Position numbers and translations under genes: made by a program. DNA of 64,000 nucleotides, taken from the NCBI GenBank assembly GCA_027924585.1, contig BSBM01001927.1, positions 186,001-250,000 on the forward strand, written 5' to 3'. Below are positions 23,997-34,989 of this stretch, piece by piece (position 1 is the stretch's first letter; every line of letters begins with the position of its first letter). Under the pieces are notes generated by a model, which was given only the letters and a program-made list of their open reading frames with translations, was not told the DNA's origin and ran no database searches. Source of the DNA: Larix kaempferi (Eukaryota > Streptophyta > Pinopsida > Pinales > Pinaceae).

Positions 23997-24712
23997 TGTA
24001 TTTGAGAGTACATCTTATAGAATGCCAATTTGATTTTATCGAATACATGCATACTAGTGGTCACCCACCTATTCCACTGAGTTACAATATTTATCCATAT
24101 TTTGATATAGGTGGATATCGGTGGCGGCCCACCTCTTCCAACTGGATCAAAACAGTCTTCTGGCAATTTTGGTAAATTAATATTTTTAGCAGTTTTTCGG
24201 GTCCTAAACTTCCGGAGCCATTTTGAGTCCCTAAACGACATTTTTTGGCGATTTGGGGGACCAAATGGTTGCCTACGGCATTCATTTGGACCCAATCAAA
24301 AGTTGTAAATCTCAGATAGACCTTTCCAACGGGCTATCGAGCGCCCTAAACGGAGATCGTATGCAAAAGTTATGACCCCGGGAAGTTGACTGTTCAACTA
24401 ACCACCTTGGGGCCGCAAACTTTATGACGGTTCATCTTCTAGGGTTAGGTTTTTGGATGTTTGGGATTCTTTCCCTCATGCTTATGATAAATAGGCCCTT
24501 TCGGCCTCTCTTTGTATTCATCTTGGCACGAATGAGCATAGAGGCCACATCTCTTCTCAGAGATAGCTACCACCATTCTAGCTATTGTATTTTACAGTCT
24601 GTTCTATTTCCGCTATTTAATAGAATATGTGTTTACTGTATCACTGTGTGTTATTTGCAATATATCTCTGTATATGCTATCTTTTGTTTCGTTCCCACAT
24701 AAATCCGGATCA
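23997..24712 (+). repeat. 5' LTR of element D (716 bp)
   Basis: TG..CA-bounded and repeated at 25687-26400. It contains the boxes GGGTTAGGTTTTTGGATG and TTCGGCCTCTCTTTGTATTC. Since the second copy may lack its true 5' end, the real LTR could start somewhat left of 23997. Confidence 0.82.
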
Positions 24713-24713
24713 G

Positions 24714-24728
24714 TGGTATTAGAGCGGT
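24714..24728 (+). other. Primer-binding site of element D
   Basis: TGGTATTAGAGCGG begins one base after the LTR end. It matches the initiator-Met primer site except T for C at position 7. Confidence 0.75.
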
Positions 24729-24843
24729 CTGCTCTTTGATTGTTTCTCGGTGCATGTCCCCAACGAGGTTAGGATACAGAGAGTTGGGTCTCGAACTAGT
24801 TTCACTTGGGGAAGACCACTCTCGCCGCCCCAAACGGCCTCCC

Positions 24844-25587
24844 ATGGCGGAAGAAAAGAGAGACGACGGAGCAGTAGATCCTATCAAGTTGTTGCTCGAG
24901 AAAGCCCTCGCGCGACAGAGGAACGAGATGATGGATAATTTCGCTCAGATCCTTCAACGCATGCCAACAGTGGCAAATGCACCCTCAACGAGCAGCCATT
25001 TTGGAGATACGACTCCCTTCAAGGTACAAGTTAATTTTGATATCCCTTTATTTGAAGGCCAAATCGATGCCGATGCCCTAGATAAATGGTTGAATCTACT
25101 AGAAGGGTATTTTTCTGTCCACCAATTTTTCGACAGGGAAAAGATCATCTTTGCGCTCCTTAAGGCCGTCCCCCATGTCAAAAATTGGTGGGAAACTTAT
25201 TGTGAGCAAAACTCATCAGATGAGTCTGGATTGTTTGAATATTCCAATCCCACTTGGGCCTCTTTTATAGATGCCGTCAAGGAACAATATTACCCTGTTG
25301 GAAACTATGATGACCAGTACACAAAATGGACCATTCTGCATCAAGAGAGGGACCAAATGGTGTCGGAGTACACCAACAAATTTCATACCTTGCGCACAAA
25401 GCTAGGTATCAAGGACTCCAAGCGGCACCTAGTACTGAAATATCGCAGTGGCCTACACCGGTACATCCGAACAGAGATGGATTTCCTGGAAATCTCTTCA
25501 CTCGGATCCGCCTATCGATATGCTGTCAAAATTGAGCAAAAATTTCAGCAAAAGAACAAGCGTGACTTCGGACCTACGCAGAAGTAG
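24844..25587 (+). CDS. Gag (Retrotrans_gag-type) of element D
   Basis: A 247-codon frame starting Met-Ala-Glu-Glu-Lys at 24844. An upstream in-frame Met at 24736 exists, but the intervening part reads like leader. The core has D-I-P-L-F-E-G, D-K-W-L-N-L-L-E-G-Y-F and K-N-W-W-E-T-Y, the normal Ty3/gypsy capsid helices. A TAG at 25585 ends it. The same frame continues beyond it as a Lys/Gln-rich linker up to the second LTR, so the stop is probably a lesion. The zinc knuckle, protease and all of pol are missing. Confidence 0.8.
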   Translation: MAEEKRDDGAVDPIKLLLEKALARQRNEMMDNFAQILQRMPTVANAPSTSSHFGDTTPFKVQVNFDIPLFEGQIDADALDKWLNLLEGYFSVHQFFDREKIIFALLKAVPHVKNWWETYCEQNSSDESGLFEYSNPTWASFIDAVKEQYYPVGNYDDQYTKWTILHQERDQMVSEYTNKFHTLRTKLGIKDSKRHLVLKYRSGLHRYIRTEMDFLEISSLGSAYRYAVKIEQKFQQKNKRDFGPTQK

Positions 25588-25686
25588 GGCAAGGGAAACT
25601 CTGGCTCGCAGAACACGGGGCAGGAAAAGGACAACCAGTCCCAACCACAGGTGAAGAAGGGTAAAGAAAAGACAAAGAAGGACAGT

Positions 25687-26400
25687 TGTATTTGAGAGTA
25701 CATCTTATAGAATGCCAATTTGATTTTATCGAATACATGCATACTAGTGGTCACCCACCTATTCCACTGAGTTACAATATTTATCCATATTTTGATCCAG
25801 ATGGATATCGGTGGTGGCCCACCTCTTCCAACTGGCTCAAAACAATGTTCTGGCAATTTTGGTAAATTACTATTTTTAGCAGTTTTTCGGGTCCTAAACT
25901 TCCGGAGCCATTTTGAGGCCCTAAACGACATTTTTTGGCGATTTGGGGGACCAAATGGTTTCCAACGACATTCATTTGGGCCCAATTGAAAGTTGTAAAT
26001 CTCGGATAGACCTTTCCAATGGGCTATCGAGCGCCCTAAACGGAGATCGTATGCAAAAGTTATGACCCCGGGAAGTTGACTATTCAACTAACCACCTTGG
26101 GGCCGCAAACTTTATGACGGTTCATCTTCTAGGGTTAGGTTTTTGGATGTTTGGGATTCTTTCCCTCATGCTTATGATAAATAGGCCCTTTCGGCCTCTC
26201 TTTGTATTCATCTTGGCACGAATGAGCATAGAGGCCACATCTCTTCTCAGAGATAGCTACCACCATTCTAGCTATTGTATTTTATAGTCTGTTCTATTTC
26301 CGCTATTTAATAGAATATGTGTTTACTGTATCACTGTGTTATTTGCAATATATCTCTGTATATGCTATCTTTTGTTTCGTTCCCACATAAATCTGGATCA
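25687..26400 (+). repeat. 3' LTR of element D (714 bp)
   Basis: Copy of 23997-24712. Shared sequence begins at CAGT (25683), directly after the gag linker and without a purine tract, suggesting that a deletion endpoint set this boundary. Confidence 0.82.
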
Positions 26401-26945
26401 TATTTTTTGCACTTTTCTATATTTTTGGGGTCCCAAACTTTTGGGATTGTTTTAAGGACCCAAATAGTGTTTTTTGGCCACTCAAGGGGTTAAGGGTTGC
26501 CGTGGCATTCCGTGGCCCAAGAGAAAATTTTTACTTCTTAGTTAGTTATTTCCAATGAGATATTGTGTTCCATATATGGATATCATATGTAAAAGTTGTG
26601 CCCTCAAGAATTTGACTCATTAGTTAGCCACTTAGGGGCCCAAAAATCCTTTTGGTGCTTCATCTCCTAGGTTTATTTTTTGGATTCTTAAGTTTTTTCC
26701 TCTTTGGATTTATGCTTATGGTAAAAGATTCAAGACCTTTTTTGGTCTCTTTGTAATCATCTCTTACGAATGAGTGTAGCTGACACATCTCTATTTAGAG
26801 ATAAGCTGCCACCATCCAAGCTAGTTGTATTGTTTTTAGTTTACATTGTTTTCCCATTCCAGTCTTTCAGAGAATTTGTGTTTTACTATACTATTGTTCT
26901 CTCTTCAAAATATTCACATGCGTGTTTCCATGTTATATTGTTTCC
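26401..26945 (+). repeat. Older, diverged LTR relic related to element D
   Basis: Colinear with the D LTR from its position of about 24178 onwards. Shared landmarks are TTTTTTGGC, a CTTTTTGGTCTCTTTGTAATC-like box and ACGAATGAG..ACACATCTC followed by GATA..GCTGCCACCAT. Divergence is high, clearly more than between D's two LTRs. The missing first ~180 bp are not obvious on D's left side. Confidence 0.7.
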
Positions 26946-29224
26946 TTCATTTCTTTCTCTAAACAATACATATCACTAAATGCATTAATAGGTAAGAAAA
27001 GCCCAACAAATCTTACTAAGTAAGATAGTGCAAGGGAGGTACGCTCCCTCCGTTAACGATACCCTCAAAACATTGTTGCTAATACCCTCATTTACTACTG
27101 ATCCAATCAACAAATCTCCCCCTCATCTATTGGGGGGTGGGGAGGTTGGAGCCATTAGGAACCAAATTCAAACATCTACAACCTATTATCCACAAGTATA
27201 TCTTACTACTAGATGTTAGACCTAAATAGTAGATGGTTTAGCTCATATCACTTTCTTATAAGAACTACTTTCACACTTCCACTATATATTGATACTGTCA
27301 TACCTAGTAGTCCCATGTTTGACCTATTCATGGTCACTAGTGGATTTGACATTAATAATTTTTATATTTAATGTTTATTATCTTATCTTATCTGAATAAT
27401 TTCCTTCCATTTATGCTATATTATATTGCCTATAAAACATTATTTGATAATAACAATCTTTATGCTAGTTTGGTTACCTCGAATATAGATAGAGATTCAC
27501 CCCTTGCAATATAACATTCAATTATGTGTGCAACTTCATTTGATTATTCCTATATTTTATATCTCAATCTATAATTATTCTTAAGATTCAACAAACTAGG
27601 GATTTTAACTCACCATGATTGATGGTTGTTGCCATGCTTAACTAGATCTAATTAATACAACATTTCATTTTGAATGATATTAAAAAAATACTTGGAGTAG
27701 TAAAAATAAAATTTTATGATCAAGAGAAAACATTTCCTTGGGTTATTTTTTCCAAATTTAATAGAATAGTTCCTTGGATTAATTATTCCAAATTTAATGG
27801 AGTATTTTAAATATTTGCAAAGAGCTCAATGTTGATGAAGTCCCCATAATAGTTTTTGCCCAAATTTATTGAAATATGTGTTAAGGAATACGTTTTGATC
27901 AAACTAAGACACATAGCTTGGAGGATACCAATTACTTTAGTGTTGGATAGTGTTGTGTGTGAAAACAATCTTTTTTGTAATTAATGCCTTCAAACAAACT
28001 AACTAAAGGGTTGCTTGACTTAGTGATCAAAATTGACCATTTCAAACAACCATAGCCTATAAATATATGTAGCTACTAGGATATTAGGTTACACTCTTTT
28101 ATAATTACAAGCTATGGTTATAGTGATCAATACACCCAAATGGAATTGTATCTTGTATTATTGAGATGAATACTATATCCCTTTTTCTTTAGTGGATCTC
28201 CTCAAGTACTCAATTTTCCCCATATAAACATTGTGTTCTTATGGTGTGTTGTATTCAATTGCTTATAGTTTTCATAAATTATAGTCTGTCTATTAAATTG
28301 TAATGATAATGATCAATTTAAGTAGTTTCAATGAACTATTGTGAAAATGGTTTAATCAACATTGTGTTTATTTGCTATGCTCTTATTATTTAGTTGTTCC
28401 TCCCCATTTACTTCATACTTATCTCCACTTTTATATGGGAATCATTTTTTTATAGTAGCTAATATAAGTGTTTTCCTTTAGCCTCTATAGTTTATTAGCA
28501 ATAAAGCACTTGAAACTGTCAATTGGTTTGCTTAATTGAGAAAATGGTTTGTTTATTTTTGTTGTGTGTATTACGTTGGTGTCAATTTAAGGCCCAGTAT
28601 TATTAATGTAGATACATTGGATTCTCTTTATTTCATGTAGAAATTATGTCTTTGACATTTGTAAAAAGTTCGATATCTTCTTCTTCTTTCAGTGGAAATT
28701 GGTTAAATCTAAATTCATATTTAATTATCTTATATATATTCTTCTTCCTATAACATAAATAATGTGTCTATTGAACTACCAAGATCTAGATAACAACACA
28801 TGGGATGCATCCATTGAGATAACATCACAAAAATACTATCCTTACAATCATTGATGTGAAACTTATTGATCATTGTTTAGTTACGATCATTTCATGTCCT
28901 CTTTGAAAGAAAAATAAACTATAAGGATTAGTGATTTATGTTTTACCGACCCTATCTTCTCTACCATATTTGTTATGACCATATTCTTTATACACCTCAA
29001 AACAATAGTAATGTTACAACACTACCTCCATACTTGCATCTTGTTCAAAAAATACCTTTTCACGTCCATTTTTCTTTTTCACAATTATGTTGTTCCATTG
29101 TTACATGCACTCTTCTCATCATTAAGTTTTATCCTCTCTTTGATTTTATTGTTTGTCTCTTTGTTAGTACAATGCCCTTTCTTGTGCTTATATTTGTGTT
29201 GAAATTGTTCTTCTTTGTTATAAT
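26946..29224. other. AT-rich DNA without recognised genes
   Basis: No open frame with a family signature. A C/G-rich patch with CCCCC / GGGGGGTGGGG inverted runs lies at 27116-27145. The rest is AT-rich and stop-dense on both strands. Confidence 0.5.
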
Positions 29225-29690
29225 TTCTTATAAGTGAACATTGATAGTCTTTGTTCCCTTTTTCTCTACATACATAAAAACATGGTTTACCATGAACCTC
29301 TTCATGTTCATCTCCATGAAATCACCTCCATCTCTTTGTTGACCTCTCTAATGCAACATTTAGTATTTATTATTCTTAGATGACTCACTTCTTTTGTTCT
29401 CATCTCTTCTTGGATGATGTTAGTATAAATTTCTCCCACAACCTCCTCACCATCTTGTTTGAAGTTCAAAATAGTTTCCTCTAGATTCTGAACCCATTAT
29501 CGTTGTATAAAAAGGTCCCACCATATGGTAATATGTGTCTTCAATTGTGTGGTGGTGAACTTCATTCTTTGAGGGCCCTAAATTTTCTCAGAGTCAAAGC
29601 AATGTTGCATCTCACATATCCAATCCATTGGGCCCTCCACTTTCATACTTTCATTATAAATTGAAATTTCCACACATGCTTTTACTTTAT
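29225..29690 (-). pseudogene. Fossil Ty3/gypsy gag fragment
   Basis: Translating minus across frameshifts gives the gypsy capsid block V-E-G-P-M-D-W-I-C-E-M-Q-H-C-F (about 29640-29600), then K-F-T-T-T-Q-L-K-T-H-I-T-I-W-W-D (about 29570-29520). Further on is a decayed knuckle C-F-Y-V-C-R-E-K-G-N-K-D-Y-Q-C (about 29285-29235), where Asn stands at the His position. The order and spacing fit gag. Multiple stops; no LTRs found around it. Confidence 0.6.
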
Positions 29691-31568
29691 ATTTTAAATT
29701 TTTGAGAAGTACCTTTCTAGATCTGGTTCTTGTTTGCTATATCCTTCCTCTTTTTTTATTCCACTTTTGCATCCCCACTTTGTGTGGTCTCTAATTCCTT
29801 TATCATCTTCTTTAATTCTTCGAGTTTATCAATTCAAGATCACTTCACCACCTCTGCATTCCATATAAACAATTATAATTATCCTCACATGATAACTCTT
29901 GGGTTCTTTTATATCAAAATTCACAACATAAACAACCTTTCGCTCTAATCCCTAATGATATAATTGAGACATCAAGGGGTCTTAATGTTCTTGTTCATGG
30001 GGAAATTTGGATTTTCCTTTATAGGAATTCATCCTTCAAGGATTCGATGGCATGCAACCCATAATATCACTTATGAATAAAGAAACAAAATTTATAGATG
30101 CTTGCAAACAATTAAGTGATAGATTTCCAAAATAGATCTACTCATTTTATTAATATTATTAAGAAATACATGAGTATCTATATGACTTAATGCTTCTACT
30201 CTCTGATATGTGAGGTATCTCATAATCTGACCCCTTTCTATTGGCTCTTTGGTTTAGTTAATCTTATGTCCATTAATTGTTATCTCCTTTTTAGTGCTTC
30301 CCCTTCTCCCTAATCCAGTTGTTCAAATTCTCCAACTCTCACAACCAAATCTTCCAAATGTCTCAACTTTTTGGACATTTCAATCCTTGTGAAAAATTTG
30401 ATCTCCATATGGATCTTCATAGCATATAATACTTAATTTAACTTGTACTTTATTGAGATGGAAAATGTCCTTTGGTTCTCTCAAGGATCTAAAGGGTTAC
30501 TTGCATTAAATTCTTAGATCCTTTTGTATAAATCTTTCACTAATATTTTTCATTGATCTCTCCTCCAATTAAAAAATTATTCAGATTCTACATGGAAATA
30601 TTGTGTATCCCGCCTAAAATATCAATATGCATTTTAGTCAAACAATCTATGATTAAATCAAATGAATCATGTGGCTTCAACCCCATCTCCCCATGTTGTG
30701 AGTCAAATTTCATTTCAACCTCCTCTAACTCATGAATTTTTTTATACTCCATTCCTTAAATAATATAATGAAAGGGAGAGTTTATTTCTTTCCAAGTTTT
30801 TCCTTTGAAAATGCCTTTGGATTGTTTGGTGATAGGATTCTCCTGCATCATTCTTATAAGAATCAATGAAAACAATAAAATGGTGAAGCACATTATTCAA
30901 TACAAACTTCCATTCCTCTTTATTTAATTTGTATGTTTCCATTCCTCTTCATAGTTCCATAACACATACACATATGTATTATGATATCACCTCTATGACA
31001 TTTAGATAGGATAATATTTCTATTCAACATTTTGGATCATATGACAATTACTCACATATAAATGTTTTTTTTTCTTTTGTAAAAACCAAATATTGTGAGC
31101 ACAATTTTCACGTTTCACAATCCCTTTAAGTGGCTCTATTGAGGTTCTATTGATTGAGTATACATAATTTTCTTTGTAACTTTGTATGCACAATTTAATT
31201 AACTTTATAAACAACAAAATTTTGATGATTTTGTGATTTCTTGCTATTTCAAAGATACAAAATATTGAATTCTTATTATACTATATTGTGCCTCTTAAAC
31301 ACCAAAATTTATATTAGATAATTTAATTTATAGCTTTATATACAGTTGCCTTACAACTTACTTTTGGTCAATTGATTCTTATAAGAAAAAAGATTATACT
31401 TTAGATTATAAGTATAAAAAAGAGTACAGAAAAGTCGAGAAAGTAACTAAATAGCGAATACACCAAAAAAAAAAAAGCCCCAACATGAACCACCAACAAA
31501 TCAATCTTAAATTCTTCAAGATAGAAATCAACCCGAACCAATCCATGTAACCGAATAATATAAAAGAA
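29691..31568. other. AT-rich DNA without recognised genes
   Basis: Possibly the rest of the gypsy fossil (minus), but no motif is clear. The open stretch 30942-30742 on minus has no family match that I can name. Confidence 0.4.
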
Positions 31569-32363
31569 GCAAAAAACCATCTACAAGATATACCAATCCT
31601 CAAAATGTATCAAGACAGCCCCAAAGGCAAAGAGTGACGATTCGCAAAGGAAAGTAACAAAATTGACTCTACTAATAAAGGATGTTAACTTTTTAACTTT
31701 TTAGATCCAAGTGACTATTCTTTATGAGAAAGAAAATATAATGCAGCAGTAATTTATCTATAAAGTAACAAAATTTGTATATAAATGCCTCTCCGACTCT
31801 TTCAGAAAGACCCATAAAAATACTCAAATATATATTAAGATAATTACTAATTTATTTAAACTTATTCAAAACAAAATTTCATATCTTGAAATTATTTCTA
31901 TATATTTAATTTTTATTTTTATATTTTTTTAAATTAACATAATACATATAATTTAAATCTATATTTATAAAAAACCATCTACAAGATATACCAATCCTCA
32001 AAATGTATCAAGACAGCCCCAAGGCAAAGAGTGACGATCCGCAAAGGAAAGTAACAAAATTGACTCTGCTAATAAAGGATGTTAACTTTTTAACTTTTTA
32101 GATCCAAGTGACTATTCTTTATGAGAAAGAAAATATAATGCCGTAATTTATCTATAAAGTAACAAAATTTGTATATAAATGCCTCTCCGACTCTTTCAGA
32201 AAGACCCATAAAAATACTCAAATATATATTAAGATAATTACTAATTTATTTAAACTTATTCAAAACAAAATTTCATATCTTGAAATTATTTTTATATATT
32301 TAATTTTGATTTTTATATTTTTTTTAAAATTAACATAATACATATAATTTAAATCTATATTTA
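31569..32363. repeat. Tandem duplication, two copies of a ~398-bp unit
   Basis: 31571-31968 and 31969-32363 are near-identical, both beginning AAAAACCATCTACAAGATAT and ending ATTTAAATCTATATTTA. Differences are few (for example CCCCAAAGG against CCCCAAGG, and GCAGCAG against GCCG), so the duplication is recent relative to the surrounding DNA. Confidence 0.93.
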
Positions 32364-32819
32364 GATTCTCTTAAGCATAACACAATTTTTAATACATTTT
32401 CCGTCAGCACAATCAGCTAAACTTTGTAACTTTTATATTATGAATAACAAATAAGTAAAAAATAACGTTTTATAACTTCTTTTAATATCATAAAATAGTA
32501 ATTCTACTTACAGATTCTATATTACTCACACACTTTTCTATGATGATATTTTAATAATGTGCATTCTTTTATCACTCACTGAAGAGTTGCCTCGTGCTTT
32601 CAGGATCTCATAGAGCGAGTCAGATTAGAAAAGGTCAACAAATCACATGGCTCTATTAAAAAATGAAATGACCAACTTCAACAATTATTGGACAAACATA
32701 AACTATCATTCTCCTTGATGTTGGAGTTGATAGCGATAAGCACCTGCAAAAGTAGGAGAGGCATAGGGAAGTGTTCCATCAAGAGAACGCTCCAATATTC
32801 TAAAAATCTGAATAAACTA

Positions 32820-32925
32820 AAATAGAAAGGTCTTTTGGGATTATCATGGCCACCAGTCGAAACAATAATTAACATAGAAAGGTTTCTTGGAATTATCATT
32901 GCCACGAGGGGAAACAATAATAATA
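32820..32925. repeat. Two imperfect ~52-bp tandem units upstream of XTH
   Basis: ATAGAAAGGTCTTTTGGGAT and ATAGAAAGGTTTCTTGGAAT begin two adjacent units that both run through ATTATCAT.GCCAC to GAAACAATAAT. They lie about 600 bp upstream of the XTH start codon; whether they affect transcription is unknown. Confidence 0.7.
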
Positions 32926-33052
32926 TAAGCATAGCTGTATATTAGCAGGAATGAAAAGGCTAAGATGAAGATTGCATGTGCCCATGCAGACTCATTTCCA
33001 GTTTTATTTTTCAATATCAATATTGTATTCATGTCCAACTGCCTACCCACAT

Positions 33053-33058
33053 TATAAA
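33053..33058 (+). promoter_or_regulatory. Candidate TATA box of the XTH gene
   Basis: TATAAA in the context CACATTATAAAGGAATTCC. It would place a start near 33085, ahead of the proposed non-coding first exon. Inferred from position and consensus only. Confidence 0.5.
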
Positions 33059-33137
33059 GGAATTCCCATCCACTCCTAATTCTTCAGACTTTAACATACC
33101 ATTTGTTTGCAGAGATTTGTTGGGTGTTTCTGGAAAG

Positions 33138-33476
33138 GTATAAGCTTTTGAGTTCACTTACTATGCTTCTTTCTTGCTATGCTTTTGAGTTCACTTACTA
33201 TGCTTCTTTCTTTCAAGTTTCATGAATGAAAGTTTTCTATTAGACAATGAATGGCTAATGGAATAATCATATTGGGCTTTGTTTTCTATAATTTCATGTG
33301 TTCAGAACGTAGGTACAAGCTTGCTATGAACCATTAGCTTGTTTGTGCAGTCTAGGGTTCCATAAGCTTTTAGGTCACAGGCTATGCATTACAGGCATAG
33401 TGTGATAAATGTGATAGTAGCCATGGGTGTGAAAATACTTTCTTATGTAACGTCTCACCTTATTTTGAACATGCAG
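33138..33476 (+). other. Probable 5'-UTR intron of XTH
   Basis: Donor GGAAAG|GTATAAG and acceptor TTTGAACATGCAG|ATAG flank an AT-rich segment. Removing it leaves a short leader without upstream ATGs before the Met at 33512. Inside is a 37-bp direct repeat (GCTTTTGAGTTCACTTACTA at about 33151 and 33181). The splice sites are inferred from consensus. Confidence 0.5.
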
Positions 33477-33511
33477 ATAGCATAGCAGGAGGCTGCTGTT
33501 TTTTAAGAGCA

Positions 33512-34864
33512 ATGCTGATCAAGATGATCCCCAAACTGTTGCTAGTTTTCTTACTAGCTACAAGGGCTGCTATGGCTGCCTCGCCTCCTAAGCCTGTGGA
33601 CGTACCATTCCCTAAAAATTATGTACCCAGTTGGGCTTCTGATCATATCAAATACATCAATGGTGGAAATGAGATTCAGCTTTCTCTTGATAAATGGACA
33701 GGTATTAGTTAGGTCTTTTTTTATTTACCCATTCACCATTAAAGCTTTTATGAGTCATGTAGCTGCCACATTATTCTCAAGTATTAGACTCAAGTAATAT
33801 TGATTAGTAGTATTAGGCTTTATTTCAAGTTCAGAAATTCAGAGCATCCCATTGGCCTCTCTGCATTTACCATGAAGCTTACTGGCTATTTCATGGCATT
33901 GTGGCAGGTACTGGCTTCCAGTCCAAGGGAAGCTACTTGTTTGGACACTTCAGTATGCAGATAAAGATGGTTCCTGGTGACTCAGCAGGCACTGTTACTG
34001 CCTTTTATGTAAGAAATGCTCCTATCTTTCATATCTTTGTTAATTGCTTACTGTCTTCATCACTTGCATCTCACTGTCAACTTCTCCTGCCTTGCAAAGT
34101 AATCATAGAAGCTGTTATATCATTTATATTTTTCCCTCTGCTTAATAATAGTGTATTGTGCTTGTTTGAACAGCTATCCTCCCAGAACGCTGAGCATGAT
34201 GAAATAGACTTTGAGTTCTTAGGAAATAGGTCTGGACAACCTTACATTCTCCAAACTAATGTTTTCAGTGGAGGAAAGGGTGATAGAGAGCAGCGCATAT
34301 ATCTCTGGTTCGATCCCACAAAAGATTATCATTCTTACTCTGTGTTCTGGAACATGCATCAGATTGTGTAAGTTCACTGGATATCAAGTCTTGACCCTTA
34401 ACAATTCTACAGATTTTGTGCTAGTTGATCTGCATTTTTTATTAACACTGGATTTGGATTTCAGATTCTTTGTGGACGATGTCCCAATCAGAGTTTTCAA
34501 GAATAGCAGGGACTTAGGAGTGAGGTATCCATTCAACCAGCCCATGAAAATATACTCAAGCCTGTGGAATGCTGATGACTGGGCCACAAGGGGTGGGCTG
34601 GAGAAGACAGATTGGAGCAAGGCACCCTTCATTGCATCATACAAGGGATTCCACGTGGATGGGTGTGATGCCTCTGTGCCTAACTCGGCCTGTCGAACTT
34701 TAGGGCGTCGGTGGTGGGATCAGAAGGCCTTCGATGACCTTGATGGACTTCAATGGAGGAAACTGAAGGGGGTTCGTGAGAGGTACACTATCTACAACTA
34801 CTGCGCTGACAGAGTGAGGTCTCCTGCAATGCCTCCAGAGTGTGCCAGAGACCGTGACATCTAA
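33512..34864 (+). CDS. XTH: Xyloglucan endotransglucosylase/hydrolase (XTH), four coding exons
   Basis: Secreted GH16 enzyme that cuts and religates xyloglucan in the cell wall, acting in wall loosening and strengthening. Coding exons inferred from GT/AG borders and family alignment: 33512-33701, 33908-34008, 34174-34367, 34465-34864, giving 294 residues, a normal XTH length. Residues 1-22 form a hydrophobic signal peptide. The active site [10 protein letters not shown] is at 105-114, with nucleophile E107, D109 and acid/base E111. It is followed by the conserved N-glycosylation site N115-R-S. The C-terminal XET_C domain has the [13 protein letters not shown] and P-P-E-C blocks with its paired cysteines, ending R-D-R-D-I. 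The body resembles the Arabidopsis XTH6/7 type. All catalytic residues are intact, and it appears to be the only functional cellular gene here. Confidence 0.95.
33702..33907 (+). other. XTH intron 1
   Basis: GTATTAG..GTGGCAG, splitting the Gly codon after W-T. Joining gives the conserved T-G-T-G-F-Q-S-K. 206 bp. Confidence 0.88.
34009..34173 (+). other. XTH intron 2
   Basis: GTAAGAAATG..TTTGAACAG, phase 0, between T-A-F-Y and L-S-S-Q-N-A. 165 bp. Confidence 0.9.
34368..34464 (+). other. XTH intron 3
   Basis: GTAAGTTCAC..GGATTTCAG. It splits the Val codon of Q-I-V-F-F-V-D-D. 97 bp. An open frame reads through this intron, but the join restores the family sequence. Confidence 0.9.
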
Positions 34865-34965
34865 TAGCAGCTTCTTAGGGGCTCATTCACATATAATATC
34901 GTTATTTATATATAAAATCTATTCGATATGCTTTGTTATTTATATCATCGTAGTTGTTTTGCAGT

Positions 34966-34971
34966 AATAAA
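34966..34971 (+). terminator. Poly(A) signal of XTH
   Basis: AATAAA, 102 bp after the stop codon, in a T-rich 3' UTR. Confidence 0.7.
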
Positions 34972-34989
34972 ATGACTTATTTATGTAAG

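Larger units (their letters stand above)
23997..26400 (+). mobile_element. Short LTR retrotransposon D with gag only
   Basis: Two LTR copies, 23997-24712 and about 25687-26400, differ at roughly 20 positions plus a 2-bp indel (about 97 % identity). They flank only about 970 bp. A PBS with one mismatch to the initiator-Met site follows the first LTR, and the interior is a Ty3/gypsy-like gag that stops before any zinc knuckle. No typical polypurine tract precedes the second LTR, and no target duplication is visible (TCAGT left, TATTT right). The simplest reading is a larger gypsy element that lost pol and its PPT by deletion; a genuine small gag-only family is the alternative. Confidence 0.8.

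Noticed and set aside
33901-34371. 156-codon plus frame overlapping XTH
   Set aside because: It reads through XTH introns 1 and 2; splicing gives the family sequence instead.
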